A stretch of 55,070 bases of DNA from Actibacterium sp. (GCA_016278325.1 JADQCB010000020.1:1-55070); one strand, 5' to 3'. Shown: positions 9,397 through 17,643, counted from the first letter of the stretch. Numbers and translations: made by a program. The notes: generated from the letters alone by a model not told the origin.

Positions 9397-10596
9397 ATGG
9401 TAACTGCCCCTCTTGCGCAAGTGCGCCTCAAACCCAAGGCCAATGCCCGCGCCATCCGGCACGGTTTTCCATGGGTATTCGCCAATGAGCTGGTGAGCGA
9501 TCGCCGCACCCGGGCCCTGGCGCCGGGCAGCCTGGCGCTGCTTGCCGATGCCGAGGGCGCGCCGCTGGGCGTCGTGGCGGTCAATCCCGCCTCGCGGATC
9601 ATCTGCCGGATGCTCGACCGCAACGCCGATTCGATGATCGACGAGGCCTGGTTCGCCGCACGCCTGTCGCGGGCGCAGGATCTGCGCGCGCGGCTGTTCG
9701 ACGCGCCCTTCTATCGTCTCGTCCATGCCGAGGCGGACGGGCTGCCGGGGGTGGTGATCGACCGGTTCGGCGATGTCGCGGTGATCCAGCCCAACGCGGC
9801 CTGGGCCGAGCGGCACCTCGACGCGCTTGCCGCGGCCCTGGGCGATGTCACCGGGCTTCGCACCATCGTCAGGAACGGCACCGGCCGTGGCCGCGCGCTG
9901 GAAGGCTTGCCCGAGGAAACCAGGATGCTGCGCGGCACGCTCGATGCGCCGGTGCCGGTGCCGATGAACGGCGCCACCTGCATGGCCGACCTGCTGGCCG
10001 GGCAGAAGACCGGCCTGTATTTCGATCAGCGACCGAACCACGCTTTCGCCGCGTCGCTGGCGCATGGCGGGCGGGTGCTGGATGTATTCAGCCATGTCGG
10101 CGGCTTCGGCCTGACGGCCCTGGCGGGCGGCGCGGCGACGGCCCTGGCAGTGGACGGATCGGCCGCGGCGCTGGATCTGGCCTGGCAGGGGGCACAGGCC
10201 AGCGACGTGGCCGCGCGCTTTGCCACCCGCAAGGGCGATGCCTTCGAGGTGATGAGCGCGTTGGCGCAGGAAGGCGCAGCGTTCGACCTGGTGGTTTGCG
10301 ATCCGCCGGCCTTCGCGCCATCGAAACAGGCGCTGGCGGCGGGATTGCGCGCCTATGAGCGGCTCGCCCGGCTGGCCGCGCCGTTGGTGGCGCCGGGCGG
10401 GTATCTGTGCCTGTGCTCGTGTTCGCACGCGGCGGATCTGGGCCGGTTCCGCGCCGCCTGTTCGCGGGGGATCGGCCGGGGCGGACGGTCGGCGCAGATC
10501 ATCCATACCGGGTTTGCCGGGCCCGACCATCCGGTGCTGCCGCAACTGGCCGAATCGGGCTATCTGAAGGCGCTGTTCTATCGCCTGATGCCATGA
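9397..10596 (+). CDS. rlmI: RlmI-family 23S rRNA cytosine-5 methyltransferase
   Basis: A 399-residue protein with an N-terminal PUA RNA-binding domain (about residues 6-85, around HGFPWVFANEL) and a C-terminal class I SAM-dependent methyltransferase domain. The RlmI-specific motif GQKTGLYFDQRPN is at about residue 202, SAM-binding VLDVFSHVGGFGL follows, and the catalytic-loop motif DPPAFAPSK lies near 302. Two cysteines in LCLCSCSHA match the second conserved block. Family members methylate C1962 of 23S rRNA. ATG at 9397 follows GAGGAGGGG. Its stop codon overlaps the start of the PIN gene (ATGA), so the two are translationally coupled. Confidence 0.88.
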   Translation: MVTAPLAQVRLKPKANARAIRHGFPWVFANELVSDRRTRALAPGSLALLADAEGAPLGVVAVNPASRIICRMLDRNADSMIDEAWFAARLSRAQDLRARLFDAPFYRLVHAEADGLPGVVIDRFGDVAVIQPNAAWAERHLDALAAALGDVTGLRTIVRNGTGRGRALEGLPEETRMLRGTLDAPVPVPMNGATCMADLLAGQKTGLYFDQRPNHAFAASLAHGGRVLDVFSHVGGFGLTALAGGAATALAVDGSAAALDLAWQGAQASDVAARFATRKGDAFEVMSALAQEGAAFDLVVCDPPAFAPSKQALAAGLRAYERLARLAAPLVAPGGYLCLCSCSHAADLGRFRAACSRGIGRGGRSAQIIHTGFAGPDHPVLPQLAESGYLKALFYRLMP

Positions 10597-11141
10597 AGGT
10601 GCTGCTCGACGCCTGCGTGTTGTATCCCACGATTCTGCGCGAAATCCTGCTGGATGTCGCGCGGGCGGGGCTTTTCACGCCGCTTTGGTCGGCGCGTATC
10701 CTGGAGGAATGGGCCCGCGCCGCGCGCAAGATCGGCCCGACCGGCGAAATGCAGGCGCGTGGCGAAATCGCGCTGCTGCGCGCGGCCTGGTCCGGCGCCG
10801 AGCTTGCCCCGTCGCCGGGGATAGAGGCGCGTCTGTGGCTGCCGGACCCGGCCGACATCCATGTGCTCGCCGCGGCGATCGCCGGATCGGCCGACCTGCT
10901 GCTTACATTCAACGCACGGGATTTCCCGCGCAAGGTCATGGCCGAAGAGGGGCTGCGCCGCGAGGGGCCGGATGCTTTCCTGTACGCCTTGTGGGCGGCG
11001 CATCCCGACGCGGTCGCGGCGGCTGTGGCGCGGGTCGCGGGTGAGGCGCGGCGGTTGTCGGGGACCGAGCTGGAGACGCGGCAGATGCTCAAGCGCGCGC
11101 GCCTGCCGCGGCTGGGAAAAGCGCTGGAGCGGGGGTCGTGA
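10593..11141 (+). CDS. PIN-domain protein (predicted RNase)
   Basis: A 182-residue protein with the PIN fold signature: acidic Asp6 in MKVLLDACVLYP, a Glu near residue 38 (LEEWA), Asp in PDPADIHVLAAAI near 90, and Asp in TFNARDFP near 110. These are the four acidic positions used by PIN nucleases for metal binding. No antitoxin gene lies upstream; instead its ATG overlaps the rlmI stop. This points to an RNA-processing role or a family of chromosomal PIN proteins rather than a toxin-antitoxin module, but target and activity are not known. It is longer than typical VapC toxins (~130 aa). Confidence 0.8.
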   Translation: MKVLLDACVLYPTILREILLDVARAGLFTPLWSARILEEWARAARKIGPTGEMQARGEIALLRAAWSGAELAPSPGIEARLWLPDPADIHVLAAAIAGSADLLLTFNARDFPRKVMAEEGLRREGPDAFLYALWAAHPDAVAAAVARVAGEARRLSGTELETRQMLKRARLPRLGKALERGS

Positions 11142-11153
11142 TCTTTCGCCGGT

Positions 11154-11191
11154 CGCCTCCGGCGGGAGTATTTGGGCCGAGAAGAAGCCGG
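11154..11191 (+). repeat. 38-bp dispersed repeat, copy 1
   Basis: This 38-base element reads CGCCTCCGGCGGGAGTATTT, then GGGCCGAGAAGAAGCCGG. It recurs in inverse orientation at 45567-45604 with one mismatch. It begins with a small palindrome (CGCC-TCC-GGCG). It occupies nearly all of the gap between two convergent genes: 12 bases after the PIN stop and 1 base before the M48 stop codon. Role unknown; a terminator-like or REP-like element is possible. Confidence 0.8.
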
Positions 11192-11192
11192 A

Positions 11193-11879
11193 TCAATCGA
11201 CCTGCCAGCGCGTCTCGGTCGCCTCGATGGCCTTGATGCGCTCTTTCGTTTTCGGATGGCTCATCAGCCAGGCGGGCATCGGGCCGCCGCCGCTTGCGGT
11301 CAGGCGTTCGAGCTTTTCGAACAGGCTTTTCTGCGGCGCGGTGCCGATGCCGGCCTTGACCAGCAGAGCCGAGGCATAGGCGTCGGCCTCGTATTCGTCC
11401 TGTCGGCTGAGACGGGCCGCGAGCAGGGAGGTCAGGAAATTGGCGATCTGCATGCCGAGCCCCGGAAGGAGGCGTGACAGGATCATTCCCAGCGCCATGC
11501 GCATCGCGTTATGGCCGGAAAAATCGATCATCCGCCGGCGCGAATGGCCCAGCGCGACATGGCCCAGCTCATGCGCGATGACGCTGGCGATCTCCTCGGC
11601 CGAGACTTCGCCGGCGCGATAGCGGTCGTAAAAGCCGCGGGTAATGAAGATCCGCCCGTCCGGCGCGGCCAGGCCGTTGACCGGGGCGATCTCGTAGATG
11701 TTCACCCGTATCCGCGGCAGATCCAGCGCCGTGGCCAGTTTGTCGGTGAGCTGCTTCAAGCGGGCATCTGCCAGTTCGCTCGAACGTGCGTTCAGCTCGC
11801 GCGTGGTGCGCCAGACCGAGAAACGGTACATCGCCAGCGCGTAAAGCACCGCCAGCAGGATCGGGGTCAGCTTCAACAT
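11193..11879 (-). CDS. M48-family zinc metalloprotease (membrane-anchored)
   Basis: A 228-residue protein with an N-terminal hydrophobic helix (LTPILLAVLYALAMYRF), the zinc-binding HELGH at residues 103-107 and a downstream DEYEADAYA motif giving the third ligand. This is the M48 (HtpX/Ste24-like) arrangement; YggG-type members act as envelope quality-control proteases. A segment MSHPKTKERI near the C-terminus is also typical. The start at 11879 has no strong Shine-Dalgarno sequence, and longer upstream starts would add a low-quality Pro-rich stretch overlapping the DedA gene end. Convergent with the PIN gene. Confidence 0.85.
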   Translation of the reverse strand: MLKLTPILLAVLYALAMYRFSVWRTTRELNARSSELADARLKQLTDKLATALDLPRIRVNIYEIAPVNGLAAPDGRIFITRGFYDRYRAGEVSAEEIASVIAHELGHVALGHSRRRMIDFSGHNAMRMALGMILSRLLPGLGMQIANFLTSLLAARLSRQDEYEADAYASALLVKAGIGTAPQKSLFEKLERLTASGGGPMPAWLMSHPKTKERIKAIEATETRWQVD

Positions 11880-11964
11880 GGGCCAGATATGGGGCGGGGC
11901 CACGACAAGGGCAATTGCGTGATTGCGACCGGGTGGCGGATTCGCGCCCTTGCGCGGCGCGGCG

Positions 11965-12567
11965 CTAGCCGGTGTTGCGCCCTTGCCGCAGGGTGGTGCG
12001 CAACCACAGGCCCAGCACGCCGGCCACGGCCGCGGCGGCAAGAAAGCCCGTGGCATTGCCCAGCATCTCGGCCAGGGCCAGCAGATTGTCGGCGAACGCG
12101 GCGCCGAGCCCGACATAGATGGCGACCCAGAGGGTTTCGCCGGCCAGGCTGGCCAGGGTGAAGCGATGCCATCCCATCGCGGCCGCGCCGCCGGCGAAGT
12201 TCAGATACGGGCCCAGCGGACTGAACAGCCAGCGGCTGAGGAACACCGCAAGCCCGCCGTGGTCGCGCAGCTGCGCGCCGGCGCGGGCCATGAGACGTTT
12301 CCGCCGTTGCCCCCCGCCCAGGCGCCGCGACAGGGCCACGCTGCCGATCCGGCCGATGCGAAAGCCTGCCTGGTCGCCCAGCACGGCGCCCGAAAGCGCC
12401 GAGGCCGCGACCTGCCAGCCGACCAGATCGCCGCTGGTGACGAAGCCGCCGGCCGACAACATGAACAGCGAACTGGGCACCGGCAGGGCGAGACAGCTCA
12501 GGAAGGTGCCGATTCCCAGCAGCCAGAGGCCGTATTGCGGCACCAGCGAGAGCAGTGTTTCGGTCAT
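11965..12567 (-). CDS. DedA-family inner-membrane protein
   Basis: A 200-residue membrane protein with several hydrophobic helices. The motif FLSRWLFSPLGPYLNFAGGAAAM matches the DedA signature (shown here only in part: the G-P-x-x-x-x-x-A-G pattern). DedA proteins of the SNARE-associated/VTT superfamily act as lipid scramblases or flippases, for example for undecaprenyl phosphate or phosphatidylethanolamine. The Arg in FLSRW is the residue usually essential in the family. Its ATG overlaps the stop of the upstream small membrane protein gene by ATGA, so it belongs to the leftward operon starting at 17042 or 15644. Confidence 0.85.
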   Translation of the reverse strand: MTETLLSLVPQYGLWLLGIGTFLSCLALPVPSSLFMLSAGGFVTSGDLVGWQVAASALSGAVLGDQAGFRIGRIGSVALSRRLGGGQRRKRLMARAGAQLRDHGGLAVFLSRWLFSPLGPYLNFAGGAAAMGWHRFTLASLAGETLWVAIYVGLGAAFADNLLALAEMLGNATGFLAAAAVAGVLGLWLRTTLRQGRNTG

Positions 12568-12908
12568 TGCGCCGCCCTGGCCTCGGCGATGGCCTTGCGG
12601 ATCTCGGCGATCAGCTCCTCTGCCGGGATCCCGGTCTGCCGGGCGATCCGGTCGATGGTCAGCTTTCGTTCGTTCTCGAACGGGCCGCCCAGCGCATCGC
12701 GGATCACCTGCGGATCGACCCGCCAGGAATGCGCCACATAACCCGGTGTCATCCAGCCCTGGATCTCGCGGTTGCGGTGCGCCGGGTCCGCCCAGTAGAT
12801 CGCGAAGCCGACGAAACGCAGGGCGAAGAACAGCGCAAGTGCCGCGGCCAGCGCGAAGGCCAGGGTCGCCGCGCGCTGTCGGTGCCAGAGATAGCGCAGG
12901 GTCTCCAT
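12564..12908 (-). CDS. Conserved single-TM protein of unknown function
   Basis: A 114-residue protein with a positively charged N-terminus, one transmembrane helix at about residues 13-37 and a C-terminal soluble helix-rich domain carrying WMTPGYVAHSW and TIDRIARQTGIPAEEL. I recognise it only as an alphaproteobacterial hypothetical; no enzymatic motif is visible. The ATG at 12908 is preceded by AGGAGG. The stop overlaps the DedA start (ATGA). The second half looks like a small helix-turn-helix-type helical bundle, but I would not call it DNA-binding. Confidence 0.75.
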   Translation of the reverse strand: METLRYLWHRQRAATLAFALAAALALFFALRFVGFAIYWADPAHRNREIQGWMTPGYVAHSWRVDPQVIRDALGGPFENERKLTIDRIARQTGIPAEELIAEIRKAIAEARAAQ

Positions 12909-12937
12909 GCGCGGGCCCTCCTCTGCCGCGGGTCGGG

Positions 12938-14122
12938 TCAGCGGCCCAGTTGCTTCATTCCGCGCGCGATGCCTTCCGGCGTCATCGGCACCATCCGGCC
13001 GTCGAAGATTTCCCGGATCATGCCCACGGATCGGGTGTGGGGCCAGTATCTTTCCGGCAGCGGGTTCAACCACAGGCTGGACGGCCACTGGTTGCGTGCG
13101 CGTTCAAGCCACAGATGCCCGGGCTCGGCGTTCCAGTGTTCGTTTGCTCCGCCGGGCAGGGAGATCTCGTAGGGCGACATCGCGGCGTCGCCGACGAAGA
13201 TGCACTTGTAGTCGGAGCCAAAGGTGTTCAGCAGATCCCGCGTCGGTGTCGTCGCCGCCCGGCGGCGGCGGTTGTCGCGCCAGACCGCTTCGTAAAGGCA
13301 GTTGTGGAAATAGAAATATTCCAGGTGCTTGAATTCCGAGCGGGCGGCGGAAAACAGCTCTTCCACCATGTGGATATGGGGGTCCATGCTGCCGCCGACA
13401 TCGAGAAACAGAAGCACCTTTACCGCGTTGCGCCGCTCGGGGCGGGTCCGCACGTCGAGATAGCCGTGCTCGGCCGTGGCCCGGATCGTGCCGTCGAGGT
13501 CGAGCTCATGCTCGGCGCCGTCGCGCGCCCAGCGGCGCAGGCGTTTCAGCGCCAGCTTGATGTTGCGGGTGCCAAGTTCGATATTGTCGTCGAGATTGCG
13601 GAATTCGCGCCTGTCCCAGACCTTGACCGCCCGTTTGTGGCGCGATCCGTCCTGTCCGATGCGCACGCCTTCGGGGTTGAAACCATGCGCGCCGAAAGGC
13701 GACGTGCCGGCGGTGCCGATCCATTTGCTTCCGCCCTGGTGGCGCCCGGTCTGTTCGCGCAGGCGGTCGCGCAGCGTCTGCATCAGCTTGTCGAAACCGC
13801 CCAGGGCGGCGATTTCGGCCCTTTCAGCCGCACTCAGGTGCTTTTCGGCAAATTTTTCCAGCCAGTCGGCGGGGAGATCCAGGGCGTCCAGCACGTCCTG
13901 CGCGCCGATCTCTTCCAGGCCGCCGAAGGCGTGGGCGAAGGCGCGATCGAAGCGGTCGATATGGCGCTCGTCCTTTACCATCGTCGTGCGGGCCAGGTAA
14001 TAGAACCCGTCGATATCGAAGGTCACGAGCCCGGCTTTCACGCCTTCCAGGAATCCAAGATATTCGCGCAGGGAAACCGGCACGCCGGCTTCGCGCAGGG
14101 TCTGGAAGAACGGCAGGAACAT
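12938..14122 (-). CDS. VWA-domain protein (CoxE-like), partner of MoxR ATPase
   Basis: A 394-residue soluble protein. A helical N-terminal half is followed by a von Willebrand A-like domain starting with FLDVGGSMD near residue 240. The MIDAS motif DxSxS reads DVGGS, so the first Ser is Gly, as seen in CoxE-like VWA proteins. No signal peptide, so cytoplasmic. Such proteins work with MoxR AAA+ ATPases as metal-insertion or protein-remodelling pairs (compare CoxD/CoxE, RavA/ViaA). The presumed partner moxR lies at 16203-17042, separated by three genes on the same strand. ATGA overlap with the upstream micro-protein gene indicates translational coupling. Confidence 0.85.
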   Translation of the reverse strand: MFLPFFQTLREAGVPVSLREYLGFLEGVKAGLVTFDIDGFYYLARTTMVKDERHIDRFDRAFAHAFGGLEEIGAQDVLDALDLPADWLEKFAEKHLSAAERAEIAALGGFDKLMQTLRDRLREQTGRHQGGSKWIGTAGTSPFGAHGFNPEGVRIGQDGSRHKRAVKVWDRREFRNLDDNIELGTRNIKLALKRLRRWARDGAEHELDLDGTIRATAEHGYLDVRTRPERRNAVKVLLFLDVGGSMDPHIHMVEELFSAARSEFKHLEYFYFHNCLYEAVWRDNRRRRAATTPTRDLLNTFGSDYKCIFVGDAAMSPYEISLPGGANEHWNAEPGHLWLERARNQWPSSLWLNPLPERYWPHTRSVGMIREIFDGRMVPMTPEGIARGMKQLGR

Positions 14123-14292
14123 CAGCCCAGGACAAGCCTTTCGATGACGATCGTCACGATCAGCCCCAGAAGGCCGAAAGCGATCGCGTGGATCGCGGCA
14201 TACTGGATGATGTCCAGCATCCGCCCCTTGCGGCGGCGGGCCCGCATCGCGCCCCAGACGGCCCCGAAGACGATCCCGGCAATCACGATCAT
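14122..14292 (-). CDS. 56-residue membrane micro-protein
   Basis: A 56-residue protein starting MIVIAGIVFGAVWGAMRARR and containing two hydrophobic helices separated by a basic loop (RARRRKGRM). The start is set by GAAGGGAGA upstream and by a four-base ATGA overlap with the DUF2927 gene; its own stop overlaps the start of the VWA gene in the same way. This double overlap makes it very likely to be a real gene even though it is short. It could be an apolipoprotein N-acyltransferase-like relic or an adaptor, but I do not recognise a family. Function unknown. Confidence 0.75.
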   Translation of the reverse strand: MIVIAGIVFGAVWGAMRARRRKGRMLDIIQYAAIHAIAFGLLGLIVTIVIERLVLG

Positions 14293-15644
14293 CGGTTGTC
14301 TCCCTTCAGGTTCAGCGCCGCGATCTCGTCCAGGCGCGCGCGCACCTCGTCGTCGCTGCCAAAGCCATAACGCGCCCAGCCCAGACTGTCGAGCCGCACC
14401 GCCCGCGCCTCGGCCGCGCGGCCCAGCGCATCCAGCGCCTCGGCCTTGATCATCAGCATCGACGCAAGAAGCGCCGCATTTTCCGACGCGACGGCGTAAG
14501 GCAGATGCGCGTTGATCAGCTTGAGCGCGGCATTGGCCTGCCCGACAGAAAGGGAGAAGGCCGCAAGATGCATGATCACATGCGCGCGTTGCACCTGGGT
14601 GCCGGGCGTGGCGGCATAGACCCGGTCGGCCGCGACGAAGGCGGCAAGCGCGGCGTCGCCGTCGACCGGCAGCGAAAGCCGGCCTAGGGCGAACAGGCTG
14701 AAGGCCAGGCGGTTGTCGGTCAGGTCGCGCCTTCGGGCGATCGATACGGCCCGCGCCGCCGCCGCGCGACGCCGCTCCATCGCCGTGTCGGGGCCGAGCG
14801 CGGTTTCCATTTCCTCGATCCAGGCGCGTGGCGTCGCGATGACCGGCGTCGCGCCGCGCCCCTGCCCCTCGGGGTTCAACCGCGCCAGGAGCTGCGGCAA
14901 GCGCCCGGCCACCTGTATGGCCGTCATCCCGTTGGCCAGTTCCGGCGCGTAATAGGCGCGCAGGATCAGCATGTCGAACCCGGTCAGAACCGTGTGGAAA
15001 TTGTCGTCGTTGAAGATGCTGTCGGGCAGGCGATAGAGATCGTTCAGCGGCCCGAGGGCCTGGGCCAGCTCTTCGTGCAGGCAATCGCGGGTTTCCTGCG
15101 GGCTGACATCCGAAGGCAGGAAGATGGCCGCGGTTTCGCGCCGTTCGAGCGTCGTCCAGTCGACAACCGCGCTGCGCCGTTTGCGACGGTATTCGGCCCA
15201 GCTGGACACGCGCGGCGCAACGAAGCAGGCCGCGGTCGGCACGATTTTCTGAAGTTCGGCGTGTGGACGTGCCTGGACGGTTATATTGGCGGGCTGATCC
15301 GGCGCGGCCCACCCGATGTCGATATCCGCTTCCTTGCGCAGACGGCCCATCAGGCTGACCAGATCGCGGCGCAGGCTCGGCGGGGCACTGCCCAGAACGC
15401 GCAGCGTGATCGGCTCGTCGAAGCGCGTCAGGCGCGGCACCCGGCGTCCGCTTTCCATCCGGAACGTCAGGTCCATGAAATCCTGTGCGATGGCGTCGTT
15501 CGCGCGGGCCGGCGGCGTGATCCGCGGTGCCGTGAAGGTCTTCATCGGCGGCAGGTCGGGCATGCGGCGGTCGGGCAGGTCGGTCACCGGCGCCGGGGCG
15601 CAGGCCGAAAGGACAAGGAGCAGAGCCGGGACGACGCGGAACAT
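14289..15644 (-). CDS. DUF2927-domain lipoprotein
   Basis: A 451-residue lipoprotein: signal peptide with lipobox LSAC (lipidated Cys15). The first part of the mature protein carries features of DUF2927: NDAIAQDFMDLTFRMESG, CFVAPR, and DCLHEELAQALGPLNDLYRL followed by SIFNDDNFHTVLTGFD. HEE in this block looks like a degenerate zincin helix (HExxQ), so a metalloprotease-like fold is possible. The C-terminal half is helical and repeat-like (TPR-type Ala/Leu helices). Probably periplasmic. Sits in the MoxR/VWA gene block with ATGA coupling to the micro-protein downstream. Confidence 0.82.
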   Translation of the reverse strand: MFRVVPALLLVLSACAPAPVTDLPDRRMPDLPPMKTFTAPRITPPARANDAIAQDFMDLTFRMESGRRVPRLTRFDEPITLRVLGSAPPSLRRDLVSLMGRLRKEADIDIGWAAPDQPANITVQARPHAELQKIVPTAACFVAPRVSSWAEYRRKRRSAVVDWTTLERRETAAIFLPSDVSPQETRDCLHEELAQALGPLNDLYRLPDSIFNDDNFHTVLTGFDMLILRAYYAPELANGMTAIQVAGRLPQLLARLNPEGQGRGATPVIATPRAWIEEMETALGPDTAMERRRAAAARAVSIARRRDLTDNRLAFSLFALGRLSLPVDGDAALAAFVAADRVYAATPGTQVQRAHVIMHLAAFSLSVGQANAALKLINAHLPYAVASENAALLASMLMIKAEALDALGRAAEARAVRLDSLGWARYGFGSDDEVRARLDEIAALNLKGDNR

Positions 15645-15649
15645 TGCCC

Positions 15650-16096
15650 CTAACGCCTTGCGTATTTGATGAACGGGGTCAGCGTGCCGACACGGTCATA
15701 GAGCCGCCGCGCGGTATCGTTGAACGATTGTGTCAGCCAATAGACCGCCGGCGCGCCGGCCTTGTCTGCCTCGGAATAGACGGCCTCGATCAGGGCCCGT
15801 CCAACGCCCGTGCCCCGGGCTTCGGGGGCGCAATAGAGATCCTGCAGGTAACAGACATTCTCGATCTTCCAGGCATGACGGTGAAACAGGTAATGCGTCA
15901 GCCCGATGGCACGGCCGCCGCGTCTTGCGATCAGGCCGTTGAATTCCTGCGCATCCGCGCGCAGCAACCGGGCGAAGGTCGTGTCATAAACCTCGGGGCT
16001 GACGGCAGTTTCATAATAGTCCAGATAAGCGGCCCAGAGCCGGGCCCAGTCCTGCCGGTCGTCGGGCGTCAGGGGGTGAATGGTCAGGTCGTTCAC
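15650..16096 (-). CDS. GNAT-family N-acetyltransferase
   Basis: A 148-residue protein with the GNAT fold. The acetyl-CoA-binding motif A is LYCAPEARGTGVGRALIEAV (R-x-x-G-x-G/A), preceded by a beta strand ICYLQDL-type segment and followed by the C-terminal motif YWLTQSFNDTARRLYDRVG. The substrate is unknown; a small-molecule amine or a protein N-terminus are both possible. Start is GTG at 16096, with GAGGGACA just upstream. Five bases separate its stop from the start of the DUF2927 lipoprotein gene, so it is probably in the same transcript. Confidence 0.85.
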   Translation of the reverse strand: MNDLTIHPLTPDDRQDWARLWAAYLDYYETAVSPEVYDTTFARLLRADAQEFNGLIARRGGRAIGLTHYLFHRHAWKIENVCYLQDLYCAPEARGTGVGRALIEAVYSEADKAGAPAVYWLTQSFNDTARRLYDRVGTLTPFIKYARR

Positions 16097-16202
16097 GATT
16101 GTCCCTCAATTTTCCGGTGGGGCGAGCATAGCGTCGCGTTTGCGGCATGGGAAATTTTCCCGGCGCCCGACATGGCGGGGATGCGCCGGTTCGCCGATGC
16201 GC

Positions 16203-17042
16203 TCAACCCGACCGGCGCGCCATGAAGGCCAGCCGTTCGAACAGATGGACATCCTGTTCGTTTTTCAGCAGCGCACCATGCAGCCGCGGCAGCGCGTCGG
16301 CGCCATCGCGGCGCAGGTCCTCGGCGCACAGATCCTCGGCCAGCAGCAGTTTCAGCCAGTCCAGAACCTCCGATGTCGAGGGTTTCTTCTTCAGCCCGGC
16401 CTGTTCGCGGATTTCGAAGAACTGCGTCAACGCCGTGCTCAGCAGGGTCTCCTTGATGTCGGGATGATGCAAGGCGACGATCCGTTTCATCGTCTCCATG
16501 TCGGGGAACCGGATATAGTGGAAAAAGCAGCGCCGCAGAAAGGCGTCGGGCAGTTCCTTCTCATTGTTCGAGGTGATGATGACGATGGGCCTGCGGGTGG
16601 CGCGGATCGTCTGCCCGGTCTCGTAGACGTGAAACTCCATCCGGTCGAGTTCCTGCAGCAGGTCATTGGGGAACTCGATATCGGCCTTGTCGATCTCGTC
16701 GATCAGCAGCACCGTCCGCGACGGTGCCTCGAAGGCCTGCCACAGCTTGCCCTTGCGGATGTAATTGGCGACATCGTGCACCCGTGCGTCGCCCAGCTGG
16801 CTGTCGCGCAGGCGGCTGACGGCATCGTATTCGTACAGGCCCTGATGGGCGCGCGTGGTGGACTTGATATGCCATTCGATGATCGGCAGGTCCAGCGATG
16901 CCGCCACCTCGCGGGCAAGTTCCGTCTTGCCGGTGCCGGGTTCGCCCTTGACCAGAAGCGGGCGTTCCAGCGTGACGGCGGCATTGACGGCGACGGACAG
17001 ATCCTCTGTCGCGACATAGGAACCAGTTGAACCGAATTTCAT
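16203..17042 (-). CDS. MoxR-type AAA+ ATPase
   Basis: A 279-residue AAA+ ATPase of the MoxR group. Walker A GEPGTGKT is at residues 33-40, Walker B VLLIDEIDKA at 111-120, sensor-1 IITSNNEKELP near 155 and an Arg-rich sensor region after FLRRCFFHYI. These ATPases remodel client complexes together with VWA proteins. The VWA protein at 12938-14122 is the natural partner, though three genes intervene. Start ATG at 17042 follows a weak GGAAAA; the family commonly begins MKF. It is divergent from dksA with 178 bases between the start codons. Confidence 0.9.
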   Translation of the reverse strand: MKFGSTGSYVATEDLSVAVNAAVTLERPLLVKGEPGTGKTELAREVAASLDLPIIEWHIKSTTRAHQGLYEYDAVSRLRDSQLGDARVHDVANYIRKGKLWQAFEAPSRTVLLIDEIDKADIEFPNDLLQELDRMEFHVYETGQTIRATRRPIVIITSNNEKELPDAFLRRCFFHYIRFPDMETMKRIVALHHPDIKETLLSTALTQFFEIREQAGLKKKPSTSEVLDWLKLLLAEDLCAEDLRRDGADALPRLHGALLKNEQDVHLFERLAFMARRSG

Positions 17043-17220
17043 GTTTTTTCCATACCCTTTGAGCGTGGGAGTTGAAGTGTCTGCTGCGCGGGGCAAAAAG
17101 CCACGAACCGTCCCGATATTCTAGTGACATCCCGATGCCGTTCCGCTAAAGCCTGCCGCACAGGTGCCGGGTTAGCAAGTGACTGCCAAAGAACGGCCCG
17201 GCCTGCGAAGAGGAGCAGGT

Positions 17221-17643
17221 ATGAAAGCCGAAGTTTTCTTGCCCGATGACTATCGTCCCGCAGAGGATGAACCTTTCATGAATGCGCGCCAGCTTGAATA
17301 TTTCCGCCGCAAGCTGCTCACGTTGAAGGCCGAACTGCTGGATGAAAGCAAGACCACGATCGAGGGGCTTCAGGACGGCTCGCGCAACATTCCCGATGTT
17401 GCGGACCGCGCCAGCGAGGAAACCGATCGCGCGCTGGAATTGCGGATTCGCGACCGCCAGCGCAAGCTGGTCTCGAAGATCGAGGCGGCGCTGCGCCGGA
17501 TCGACGACGGCGAATACGGCTATTGCCAGGAGACCGGAGAGCCGATTTCGCTGAAGCGTCTGGATGCGCGCCCGACAACCACGCTGAGCCTTGAGGCGCA
17601 AGAGCGTCATGAGCGCCGCGAGAAGGTCCATCGCGACGACTGA
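17221..17643 (+). CDS. dksA: DksA-type RNA polymerase-binding regulator lacking the zinc-finger cysteines
   Basis: A 140-residue protein with a long coiled coil (residues ~20-95) and the tip motif DVADRA at 59-64 (DxxDxA), which enters the RNA polymerase secondary channel. DksA works with ppGpp to repress rRNA and activate amino-acid promoters. Of the four zinc-finger cysteines only Cys102 remains; the others are replaced (Thr105, Ser123, Ala126). Single-cysteine, zinc-free DksA is known from Rhodobacter sphaeroides, so this is a lineage trait. ATG at 17221 follows GAGGAGCAGGT. A strong terminator lies 36 bases downstream. Confidence 0.93.
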   Translation: MKAEVFLPDDYRPAEDEPFMNARQLEYFRRKLLTLKAELLDESKTTIEGLQDGSRNIPDVADRASEETDRALELRIRDRQRKLVSKIEAALRRIDDGEYGYCQETGEPISLKRLDARPTTTLSLEAQERHERREKVHRDD

